64,000 bases of DNA from assembly GCA_029962745.1 (NCBI GenBank), contig JAPZVO010000025.1, positions 251,520-315,519 of the forward strand, in the 5' to 3' direction. The DNA comes from Echinometra lucunter (taxonomy: Eukaryota > Echinodermata > Echinoidea > Camarodonta > Echinometridae). A program made the position numbers and the translations under genes. The notes beneath the pieces are model-generated. The model was not told where the DNA came from. It saw only the letters and a program-made list of their open reading frames with translations, and did not search any database. Position 1 is the stretch's first letter; every line of letters starts with the position of its first letter. Shown here one piece after another: positions 24,011 through 33,679 of the stretch.

Positions 24011-24187
24011 CCTCACGCATGTTGCATACAAGTGAAATGAAGACCACTGGTACATCAGAAGTTTTTTTCCAAGGGGTTGGCACCACTTCAATGTCATACT
24101 TTCCATCCTTCTTTCTCATGTAGCTGCGTCTCTTGTAACAGTCTTGATCTTAAATGGCTCATCTCCTGATACATTTAGCACCTTCTA
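24011..24187 (-). pseudogene. Unidentified gene, upstream exon with a frameshift
   Basis: Bounded by TTTCTTTAATTTACAG and a strong GTAAGT donor (24010 down). One frame reads KVLNVSGDEPFKIKTVTR and then stops. A second frame takes over at about the same place as KRRSYMRKKDGKYDIEVV and continues to FISLVCNMRE, ending in phase 1 for the exon at 23216. This suggests a one- or two-base indel, either a decayed gene or a sequence error. A possible further coding piece lies upstream at about 24690-24745. I cannot name the protein. Confidence 0.45.
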
Positions 24188-25340
24188 CTGTAAATTAAAG
24201 AAAGGAAAAGGATACTCTATTTTGCAATTTATTTAAGAAGATTTGGCAATAGGATATTCTTTGGTCAGGACAAGAAACAAAATTAAAAAAATCAAATGAA
24301 TAAAAAATAAGAAAAATGACAGTAATGATTAGAATAATTATGACAATAATAATATTGCTGTCTATAATGAAAGAAAAAAACGTGAATAATTAAATTAATG
24401 AATGAATGGTGATAATCGTTACAGAATTAATCTAGTAGCAAAACAACCTTAACAGGAAAAAGCAGTGCTTGCCTTGATATTTACGCATACGAAAAAAAAA
24501 GAAGAAAAAAAATGTTGTTTTTATGGGGGGGGGGGGGGAGTGTAGCTAGTGGCTTTGTATAAATATACCTATAAAAGTGTCAAAAGTTGATTATCACTTT
24601 TTCATTTCCTATCTAAAACTGTGGAATCTATAAGTTCAGAATTGAAGGAAGAGGAAGTAAAAAAAAAAAAAAAAAATACCAGATATGTCAGGTTTGCTGG
24701 CCACCTCTTGAATCTTGGCTGGTGTGTCTTTGTGGACAGATTCTTACTGTAAAAGACCTCATGCTGCAAAAATATAGAGGGAAACTGCATATCAATAGAC
24801 AGATTCATTAATGCAAAAGATGGGGAGAAAGTTGACAAAACCAAGGATAACGATATAAATCACCCCCCCCCCCCCCGCCTGGTCATGTTAGACTCTCCCA
24901 ATTAACAATGACATACCAAGAGAAAAATACTGATTATTTATTCAAAATGCCAGAGTTTTACTTCCATGGAACACTTTGTCTAACATGCATGTAGTCACAG
25001 AGACTCTCTATAATCCTCCCCCCCCCCCTCAAATGTTCTGTTGTGCTATGTCATACTCATGGACATGCTTCTAATTTTGCAGACTTGTCTTCCCGCCCTC
25101 TCTGTTTCTCTGAAAATGATAAACACTGCTAACTCCGGGTGCTCTACATGTATATTTTAAGTTTATAGGCTTATTTAGCAAATTGATTGATAAATGGTGG
25201 AAAGAATTCATTTTGTAATTTTGTAACCCCTCCCCCTCTCCCCCCGATCTCTAACCCTAACTGTTACTGCTAACATTATGTTATTAGGGAAGAGTTACTC
25301 GTCCCCTGTCCCTAGGGAGCCTGTAATAGTAATAAGGCCT
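24188..25340. other. Intergenic or intronic DNA with several homopolymers
   Basis: G run at 24527-24538, poly-A at 24660-24676, C runs at 24864-24877 and 25019-25028. The stretch 24690-24745 is open on the minus strand (SVHKDTPAKIQEVASKPDIS) and ends before GTATTT. It could be a further exon of the unidentified gene, but its phase does not join cleanly. Confidence 0.4.
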
Positions 25341-25352
25341 AAATTCCAACAC

Positions 25353-25383
25353 CACCCCCCCCCCCCCCGGGGGGGGGGGGGGC
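25353..25383. repeat. Poly-C directly joined to poly-G
   Basis: About 16 C followed at once by about 14 G, a perfect palindrome that can form a GC hairpin or G-quadruplex. GCACTCACATTTGGAAAGGG follows, probably a repeat edge. Confidence 0.9.
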
Positions 25384-26393
25384 ACTCACATTTGGAAAGG
25401 GTAGGGGTGTGTGGTCCCAAAATCTGAAACCATACCCTTATAAGATTAAGAACTGAAGTTGCTTATGAACTGAAGGGCTTAAGAACTACATGTAAATGGC
25501 CCTCTCCAAATGGGGGTCTTGGGAACCCTTGGGAACGGGATCTAAATGATTTTCGGGCTTACAGAAAGAGCGATAAAACCAGAGAATGAGAAATTTCTGC
25601 TGCGTGAACGGGTTGGTCAATGAAAAAGATATGCTTTGGAACGTCTGGCAAGACGTGAAAAGGGAGCTTTAAGGGCCACACAAAGGAGTAAACCCAAATA
25701 TCTAACGTAAGGTCCAAATTTAGATCAAACTTGGATAGACCCTATGTTAAGCTAGCTAAGAAGTTCGGTCTTAGTGAGGTTGAGATAGTGAGGTCTAAGT
25801 TCCAGTCTAATAGGCCTAACCTAAACAATGTCAAAAGTGAACGCTCTAAGACTAAAAAAAATTCTCAACCCAGACTGAACTAGATCTTAACTAAAGTTAG
25901 ACCTAACTTAACAATAACAGTCAACCATAATTGTTAACTTTAACTTTATAGTGTTCATCTAGTAACAGTTTAATAGAGATCTCGATTCATTTTGTTCACT
26001 AATGTTAGTAAGACACTAACGTTAGTCCCAGATCTATTTAGCAACTAAAATGTTAGTATCACTAACATTAACAATAACAGTTAGATCGAGATTCTAACAG
26101 TTAATATCAGTCTATATGAAACTTACCACAGAGAAATTTCCGGCAACCTTTCAAACCAAAGCATCAGGACAAAATCAGACAAAACTGTTATCGTAGATAT
26201 GCAGCTAGCTGGCTGGACGAAAACTTGGACTGTATTTGTGTGTAGCTCTATGAGAGTTTTTGTACGGTGCGATAAAATTATTTACACGAAAAATCCCATA
26301 GAGACTGGCCTAAATGAAGAAGAAAGTTTCTTGCCATCAATTAAACAAAGTAGGAGAAATGTGACGTCACCGCAAATCCTCCAAACTGATTGG
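25384..26393. other. Region rich in GTTAGAC/CTAAC motifs, no gene seen
   Basis: From about 25700 to 26110 there are many short TTAGAC, CTAAC and AACTAAAGTTAG motifs on both strands, giving weak internal palindromes. No coding block was recognised. Confidence 0.45.
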
Positions 26394-26810
26394 TTAACCC
26401 ATTCGTGACAGGAATTATTTAAAGCCTAATTTGATCAGCTTTTATTCTTCAAATCGGCAACACCAATTTCCTTATTTTATTGCTACATTTTTCATATAAA
26501 ACGTCATGTATCTGAAATGAATATAAATTGACAGAAATTATGATGAGAAGTCAAAAAGTTGCCAATTTGCAGGGGGAAAACAGTGATTTTAAAACTTCTA
26601 TCACATTGCCAATTGAAGGATTTTAATGCTTATTTTCCTTTTTAAAAATTTCAGCATCAAACAACGAATATTGACGCAACAAAAATGGGCACAGTTTGTG
26701 TAGATTTTTTTGCTCTTTCTGCTCATGTGTTTGGTATGATTTTTAGGGCTTTGCATCAAAAGATATTAAGCCAAACCACAAAATGTGGACCTCTGTCATG
26801 AATGGGTTAA
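26394..26810. mobile_element. piggyBac-like MITE, copy 2
   Basis: Bounded by TTAA at 26394-26397 and 26807-26810, with termini CCCATTCGTGACA and TGTCATGAATGGG. The inside aligns over its whole length with 8531-8946 (CTTTTATTCTTC, GACAGAAATTATGATGAGAA, CCAAACCACAAAATGTGGAC). It appears inserted in another element whose CpG-rich end lies at 26811-27021. Confidence 0.75.
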
Positions 26811-27021
26811 TGGCCTAAGAGTCGTGTGTCGTGCTGGCAAAAATCGCTCACAGAGCGATTTTCTAAAACGGCTCAAAACGTCGTGCACGACAGTTGGTAA
26901 TGATGTCGTGGCAGTGTGCACGATGCTATACGATTTGCATAGAGCGCGATTTTTAAAAAATCGTTCATGTCGTCTTGTCGTGTCGTTTTGTCGAATGTCG
27001 GATCCGGTGTGAGGAGGCCTT
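26811..27021. repeat. CpG-rich element end with inverted partner at 20286
   Basis: Contains mirrored GTCGTGTGTCGTGC, TCGTGCACGACAG and GTCGTGTCGTTTTGTCG motifs. It ends GTCGGATCCGGTGTGAGGAG, the complement of 20288-20331. Confidence 0.55.
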
Positions 27022-27024
27022 GTC

Positions 27025-27240
27025 TAATTGTAATCCCATAACTCTGCCACTAGATATTTCATGAAAAGAAAGCCAAGCGGGGCAGTTGTCTAGGGAGCTC
27101 ATCATGTCTGAGAAACATGATTTGAATTTGTATTTTCATGAAAACAAATAGCTCTGTTTACAGATAAACGTTCGTGCAGATCATTTTCTGTGCTATAGTG
27201 TTTGATTTAGAACACATCATTCATTCGGTATCATAAGGCT
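27025..27240. repeat. Long repeat family, second copy of block II
   Basis: Matches 11445-11635: AATCCCATAACYCTGCC, CTAGGGAGCTCAT, ACAAATAGCTCTGTTTACAG and ACACATCATTCATTCGGTAT. Confidence 0.65.
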
Positions 27241-27899
27241 TGTAGGGAAAATTCTGGTCACGTTTTCTTTTTAAAGGCTGTAAATAAATGTTAGAAAATG
27301 TGTAAAGGTCCAATCACTCCACAATCATTCAAGGATTCAGACAACAATTAAAGTACAATCAACCAGCCTACGATTTATTAATTTTCAGGAGAAGTCTAGT
27401 ACACTTCAAGCTAAGCAATTATGAAATCAGTTTCAGAGATTAACCTGTACTTTAGTAAAATAGGGTCTACATCCAGTCTCTGGTTTCATTCAATTATTCA
27501 AAACATATGAAAATCAAATATCAACATAAGAATCGAGTATGATAAAAGCTTAATATAACCTGCACTGGTCACTGGAATTAAACAAAAGGAATGATTATTA
27601 CTGTTCATTCGAATCTAACTTAGACTTCAAAAATAAAACTTAGAGGCACTAGGACTTTCTAGTAAAATAAAGAAAAAAATCTGATTGGACTACATAAATG
27701 CAGAGATAAAATGACAAGGTAAGAAGAAAATACTGAATAGGAACAACTCACTCAACAGTGGACAAGGTCATGAAGTACACACTTGAATGAATAATGAAAT
27801 ACAGTATTCTATTGATAAAATCTACTAGCAATAATTTGGTCATTGTTTACAAAAATAAACAAAAATACCTTGCAAGTTGAAATAGAATGGTCAATAATC

Positions 27900-28265
27900 A
27901 GTTGCAAATACGTTCATCAGTCTGCTCAGTGTCGGTGATAATGCAAGACAAGTGAAGACTAAGAAGAGTTGCTTGCGAAATGATGAGGATGTCGACTGGG
28001 TGCTCGCTGAAACGATGTCGTGCGGTGATAAAGCCTAACCAGGATGCGATCTCGGCCGCTGAGAGGTGTAAGAGCAGGTGAGGCCATCAGGGACTACTCA
28101 CAAAAGCGACGAGGATGTCGACTTGAAAGGCTGCTCGCGAAGGCGATGATGCTGTCGACTAAAGTAGTTGTGCAGTAATCAAGCCTAGCCAGGATGCGAT
28201 CTCTGGAGCTGAGATCAGTGAGGGCGGGTCAGGCGATCGCTGCTGTGGATCAGCGTCTACAAAGT
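27900..28265. repeat. Two diverged tandem copies of a ~135-190 bp GC-richer unit
   Basis: GATGAGGATGTCGACT, GCTCGC(T/G)GAA and CAGGATGCGATCTC occur twice (first at about 27985-28065, second at about 28105-28210). GC content and CpG are higher than nearby. Open frames on the minus strand over 28159-28737 have no domain that I recognise. Confidence 0.45.
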
Positions 28266-28668
28266 TCGAAGATGCGAGACCCAACACCAACAGGCACACA
28301 TGGGACTGGGGCAAGTGAGAAATGAGTTGCAACTCCAACGCCAATTAGTGCAGTTAGGACTAAAGACGAAACTTGTAGACTTGTAGAAGTACCTGAAAAT
28401 TGGTCTCCGAGCCGCTACAGAAGTTGTATGCACGAAAATAATGAGTTCCACAGGTACACACAGTAGCACAGGCGAGAACGAGCGAAGAACAAAGTTGACT
28501 CATCGGATGTTAAAGTGGAACTGAAGAAAAGGCCCCTGAGAAGAGACTCAATGCTCTGTTCTGACTGGTTGAAAGTAAAACTACATAAAGAAATACAAAA
28601 TGTTGATTGGATAAAGTCCTCAACCAATTCGCAAAGTTCAAAACTAGCTGGAACCAGTTTGGTAAGAC

Positions 28669-29370
28669 CTGGCGTCCACTAGGGGCGCGGACAAGACGTG
28701 GAATGAAAAAATTACTACATCCGCATTCATTCGGCAACCTGTCCGCATGTTCCTAAACGATTCTGCTCACTGTCCTAGCGTTCCTAAACACTTCCTGGCG
28801 TTTCCGCACCTTCGAATCGAGAGGGCAAAATTTCCGCGTCCAAACCTAACCTGGCGTCCACTAGGGCGCGGACAAGACCAGCAATTCAAATTAGTAAAAT
28901 CCGCATTCATTCGGCAACCTGTCCGCATATTCCTTAAGGTTTCCGCTCACTGTCTTCATCATCCCTAAACACTTTCGCACGTTCGGCAGAGCCTCAGGAG
29001 AAGGCAAAATATCTGTGTCCAAAGTTTGGCCTCGACCAACATTCTGACGCCTAAACGATCTTCCTCATACCTTCGGCAACTTGTCCGCAACCCTTCTTTA
29101 GCTTATCTGGGGCTTGTCCTCAAACGCTCCTCTAGGCCTCCGCGATGGGGGCAGCTTCACTGATGCATATATATCGAATTTAAAACTTTGCATGATTTCC
29201 TCATGTTGTCTGCATATCCTAGCTCTGTCTGCAGTCAGTCCGCAGACATTTGCAGGAATGTCCCAGGAAACAATGATTCCTAAACTTCTGACGCGGACAT
29301 GATGCCGAAATGGTATAATTATCTTCCGCAACCTTTCCTAATCTTGTCCGCGCTCTAGTGGATGTCAGCC
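28669..29370. mobile_element. DNA element with CTGGCGTCCACTAG termini
   Basis: The left terminus CTGGCGTCCACTAGGGGCGC occurs at 28669 and again at 28851. The right terminus at about 29343-29370 is the complement (CTTGTCCGCGCTCTAGTGGA). The left ~180 bp are therefore tandemly duplicated (shared CCGCATTCATTCGGCAACCT, GTCCGCAT). The interior is rich in TTCCGC/CCTAAAC. No transposase frame was recognised; superfamily open. Confidence 0.65.
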
Positions 29371-29399
29371 ATAAGATGCGTGCGCATCTAAAAGAAAAA

Positions 29400-29800
29400 T
29401 CAGCTAGAAACTAAAATCGCCAGATGGGTGCGATTTTGGAAATATCAAAGTGTCATGAAAAATGTATGCTGAGTTGCTACAGGCTATTCCACATCTTCAA
29501 AATATTGTCAACACTGATCAGTAAGATTATATCTGTTCGATTTTTTTTTCAATTTCATCATGCTTTTAACATAAAGGTTGATCTGACTGGTCAAAGTTTT
29601 GTCTGACATAGCACCCATTAGTTGAGGACATCAGGTTGATTTAGTCCCTGATTACTATCACAATAGGTAAATAAAATAGTTTGTCACAAAAAGTCCTCGG
29701 CAGAAAACTGGTGATCAATAAATACCTTTGAATACATCCAAAAATATAGTACATGTAGTTGTATTCACAATGCATTTACCGACCTCGGGACCATGACACA
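29400..29800. repeat. Long repeat family, end of block II plus block III (empty site of the CACTA-like MITE)
   Basis: 29480-29560 matches 11640-11700 and 29575-29790 matches 15209-15780 without the MITE. This places the family order as I, II, III, I. Confidence 0.65.
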
Positions 29801-30057
29801 AAGGTTTGCAATCGATCGCATATTCAAAACAACCACTCTGATTGGTCCAGAGTCACTTTTTTGAAAGAAATGCGCATGAAACGATGGTTTCGATGGGCTG
29901 TTACAACTTTGCAATGACAGCAAGTCTCTGTGTTAAGGGGCCGTGGCCTGAAAAAACAAAACAAAAAACAAAACATCGATGGCCAAGAGAATCCACTGAC
30001 GGACCATATCGCATTTAGATAAAGTGTCACCTAGGGTCCGTGCATTGGTATTGCCAA

Positions 30058-30355
30058 CGAGTAAGCCACATGAATGTACTCAACATTTACAGTATATGTA
30101 GGCCTACAGTATCTGTCATAACTGCAATCTACAGTGCATTCAAAGCTATAGTGTTCTGCCCTCACTGTTTAGGGTTTTATAGGTGAAAATTTTAATCATT
30201 TGGATCGCTGATCTTTATGATTTTTTTTTAATATAGATAGGTAATTCGGAAAGCCTTGTGCATTTTCTTCTCACCTTGGAGCACTGCATGATCGTTGTGA
30301 ACGCTTAATACGAAATGAGCTTTACGCGTGAGTGTCCCTTCACATACCTGACTCA
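30058..30355. repeat. Interspersed repeat, partner of 4125-4345
   Basis: Colinear short blocks as listed for the partner. Diverged, no coding content. Confidence 0.5.
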
Positions 30356-30524
30356 GGCAGATAAGCTAACCGGTTAGGGGAAAGTAGATTTAGGGCCAAA
30401 ATAGAGTAAAACAGAATTATCCCTCCTTTCACCATGTGCACCCCCCCCCCCCAATATTCTAGCATCACCGAGGAGTATAAACTCTTGATTTTAACAAGAT
30501 AAGAGTCCCTTTCCTAAGTATACA

Positions 30525-32004
30525 TGGCAGAAAATATCTACACTCTACATTACATGGATTTAAAATCTAAATGAATGCTTGGATTAAAAAGATTATGAAT
30601 CCATACAGATTAATTCTAAATCCAATAAGACTTAAAATTTGCTCAAAATTATTTATCAATCTTATTAAGGGTTAAAAAAAAATTGTAAATCTGCCAAAGG
30701 ATTTAAAATGACGTTGAATTATACGGGTGATTTGACCAATCAGAACTTTAAAGCTAACAAAAAGTGAGTTTTGCAGTTTTTGCATGCGCGCATAACAACA
30801 GTCAAATTTTCTATGCATGCAGCTAACTGGCTCGTATACACCTGTACTGTACGTACGTTACTAGTATACCGTATACCCTAGCCCTGAATGCATATATCGG
30901 GTCGTGAATGGAAATTCTCGAAGGAGAAGGAGGAGAGGTTCAAGGATCTTTGAAGGTGAGTGCACTAAATATGTAGATCCCACAGACACTTATGAAGAAG
31001 TAAACGCTCATGTCATTTGCACCGCCCTTGCGAGGTACTTAAAGCGTCTTTCGTTACTCTTCCACCCTGGCCTAACTGATACCAGACCTAGCTTAGGTTT
31101 GCCTTAGTGCACATTTAACTTAGATCTAACTTTAGAGTTTAGACCTATTCAAGATCTAGATCTAGCGCCTATTTTTAAAAAAGAAGACTTGAGCTTTACC
31201 TGTACACGGAGTGTAGGTTTAGATCTAGTTCCTCAGATCTAAGACCTACTTCTAGTCTAGATCTAGATTCTAGACCCAAATATAGGTGTGCTGAATCTAA
31301 TGATCGGATAGGGCCTAGATTAGATACTTAGTCTAGAGTCTTAAATTTTAGACCTATACTAGATTGCTAGCCACATTCCTCGACGGCGAATGCAACGCAT
31401 ACATGTGGATAAAGTATAAATTAGGCTCGATCTAGCAACCCTAGCGTTAGACCGGAGGAAGGATGGAAGAGTAAGGTATAGTCTAAACATGTATTACCTC
31501 CTAAGGCAGCTTGACAAATGATGTGAACGTTTATTTCATCAATCTGTCTGTGGATAATATATTTAGTGTACCCAAGTTCAGAATATGTAATTCTTTCTCC
31601 TTGAGATGATGGTTGCATGACACAAATTCCAACCTACATGAATAGTTGCAATACATTCCTCTTATCATGAAAAAGAGGACTAAACTATGTAAATCCAATA
31701 TCCTTGATATCAGATCCCATCTGGATTTATTAGTCTTTAAATCCTTCAAAAGATTTTAAAAGTTTAAATCCAAATAGATTTATATAACATGTTTATAAAT
31801 CCCTCAAAGATTAAAAACTAAGCTAAAAGATTTGGAATTCAAAACCATTGGGATTTACTTTTTAATCTAAGTGGATTCTTTTAAAATCCAATCAAAGATT
31901 TATTTTAAATCAAGATCGGCTGATCACTATTCATAGACGAAGAAAGATTTAAAAGTAAATCCAATAGATTTATTTTAAATCCTGTGTAATTTAGAGTCTG
32001 CCAT
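30525..32004. mobile_element. 1.48 kb element with inverted ends and GGATTTAAAATC subterminal motifs
   Basis: Left end TGGCAGAAAATATCTACACT, ACATTACATGGATTTAAAAT. The right end read on the other strand is TGGCAGACTCTAAATTACAC, AGGATTTAAAATAAAT. Each side carries many GATTTAAA/TTTAAATCC motifs (30550-30720 and 31730-32000). Inside lies another inverted pair (30907-31100 and 31430-31625). The middle (31100-31400) is dense in AGATCTAG. No transposase frame was seen. Confidence 0.6.
30907..31625. repeat. Inner inverted repeat with related open frames on both arms
   Basis: The left arm (plus) and right arm (minus) can be aligned: CACTAAATAT, CCACAGACA, TAAACG, CATTTG, TACTCTTCCA. Both are open in the corresponding frame, giving TKYVDPTDTYEEVNAHVICT and TKYIIHRQIDEINVHIICQA. 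The left arm has GAAG followed by GTGAGT. It may be an inverted duplication of a short coding exon or chance; the peptide is not recognised. Confidence 0.45.
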
Positions 32005-32039
32005 CAGACTATTACCGCACCTCATGTGCATTACTGTGA

Positions 32040-32110
32040 TGAAGTCAAGGCCCAAGCTCTCAGGGCAAAGCCCAAGGCAAAGGCAAAGGTTTCAACCTCC
32101 AAGGCCAAAG
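32040..32110. repeat. CAAGGC/CAAAGGC minisatellite
   Basis: Degenerate units of CAAGGCAAAGGC type. A related AAGGCCAAGGC tract is at 33585-33665. Confidence 0.55.
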
Positions 32111-32549
32111 TAAAAGATACAAGCTATAACACACAAGGTTTCTAAACTCGGTTGAAACAATAAACGGATAAACTCTCTGTCAATCTGACATCTGCTTAAC
32201 GCTATAAGTGTAATGATATATTTGCAAAGCATGTACACGGCACACTCAGTGGTCTTTCCAATGCTCACTATCCTGATAGGGCCCTACAGCCCCTGCCCCC
32301 TCTCTCTCTAAGGAAATAAAAAAGTTTTTCGTTGACAAGAAATAGAGTACAATGGCAGAGTACACACTTCACTAGTTTCTGCAATGCGCACTTACTCCAC
32401 AACATCCACAGGGATGTAACATACTGAAATAACAGGCTTATAGTAAATTCATATTTTCATGTTTTAAAGAGTGAAAGGAATTTTTTAAAACTGTATAGTA
32501 TTATGCAAAAAAAATCACAGAAGTGCTGAATTGTGTTAGCAGTATTACC

Positions 32550-32700
32550 TCCATCATCATCACCAGCCGTCGTCGTCATCAGTCATTATCATCATCTCTA
32601 TCATCATATCATTATAGTTTTCATTGTTATTACAATTATTATTATTCATTATTAATATTATTATTATTGCTATTATTATTATCATTATCATCATCATTGT
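32550..32700. repeat. (CAT)n/(ATT)n microsatellite
   Basis: Long mixed tract of TCATCA and TTATTA units; open frames across it are compositional. Confidence 0.85.
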
Positions 32701-32805
32701 CATACGAGTCGTAACAAGTATATAATTTTTATGAGTTCACAATAATTTATGTTACAAAAAATGGAATGAAATAGAGGATTCAATAATAAATTTGCATTTA
32801 CTGTG

Positions 32806-32809
<4 letters not shown>

Positions 32810-32858
<49 letters not shown>
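32810..32858. repeat. (TA)n microsatellite
   Basis: About 24 uninterrupted TA units. Confidence 0.95.
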
Positions 32859-32861
<3 letters not shown>

Positions 32862-32934
32862 GTGTGTCTTCTCCCTTTTATATATAGTTTTTTTCTAATG
32901 ACATACTGAACACAAGTTATGTTTACAATATCAT

Positions 32935-33135
32935 CATTATTTGAGGTATCCACACTCTACCAGCATTGCTTTTTAGTGGATCCCTCTATTTCCATAACAG
33001 CTCATACCGTATATTCTCTTGTAGATGGAATTTGTTTTATATTTTAAATTATGTAAACGTATCATGTAACTGTATGAAAAATTATGTTTATTTTTGTTTT
33101 CTTCAGAATTTGATGTTATTTTTTTTTTCTTGGAA
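32935..33135. repeat. Interspersed repeat, partner of 46322-46560
   Basis: Both start with ATCCACACTCTACMAGCATT and continue with GCTTTTWAGTGRATCCCT, TATTTCCATA and a T-rich tail followed by TTGGAAATGAAA. The A-rich end and placement look like the 3' part of a LINE or SINE, which is inference. Confidence 0.6.
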
Positions 33136-33184
33136 ATGAAAGAATATATTCTTGAACTCATTATTATTATAATCATCATCGCTG

Positions 33185-33360
33185 GGAAGAAAAATAGCTG
33201 GAGGGCAGCGTGAAAGCAAGGCGCCAGGAGCTTTGAGAAAGGCAGAAACGAAGCTTTTGAGGAGAAGCGCAGGCAGAGAAAGGCTTCAGCTGCCCAAAGC
33301 TCCCCTGTCCGAGGCTTTCCTTGCCAAACTTGAGCTAGAGGATGGGCCTATTTAGTCATC
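33185..33360. other. GC-rich patch, open on both strands, not recognised
   Basis: A GC-rich island in AT-rich surroundings. The plus strand is open for 57 codons (LGRKIAGGQRESK onward) to TAG; the minus strand is also open. No family is recognised and no convincing splice sites were seen, so it is not called a gene. Confidence 0.3.
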
Positions 33361-33417
33361 TTAAATCATGCCTTAACTAACTAATTTCCCAGTAAACCTC
33401 GGACCCCAGGAATCAGC

Positions 33418-33480
33418 CATCATCATCATCATCATCACCATCATCATAATTATTATTATTATTGTTGTTGCTGTTGTAAC
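33418..33480. repeat. (CAT)n then (ATT)n/(GTT)n microsatellite
   Basis: Simple repeat of trinucleotide units. Confidence 0.85.
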
Positions 33481-33679
33481 ATTGTAATTATGAACATCAT
33501 CCTATAGTATTAACCTAAAATTTTGTAATACATGAATTTCCCAAGGCTGTTATGACTGCATACAACTTGTGCAACTTCAACCCTCAAGACCAAGGCCAAG
33601 GCATCAAAGTCCAAAGCCAAGGGATTCAAAAAATTGGCCTTAAGGCGCCTTGAGGCCAAGGCCGAGCATCAAGGCACTA

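Noticed and set aside
24690..24745. Candidate additional exon of the unidentified minus-strand gene
   Set aside because: The frame SVHKDTPAKIQEVASKPDIS is open, but neither its donor phase nor its acceptor joins cleanly to the next exon, and a diverged copy at 22577-22655 suggests a repeat.
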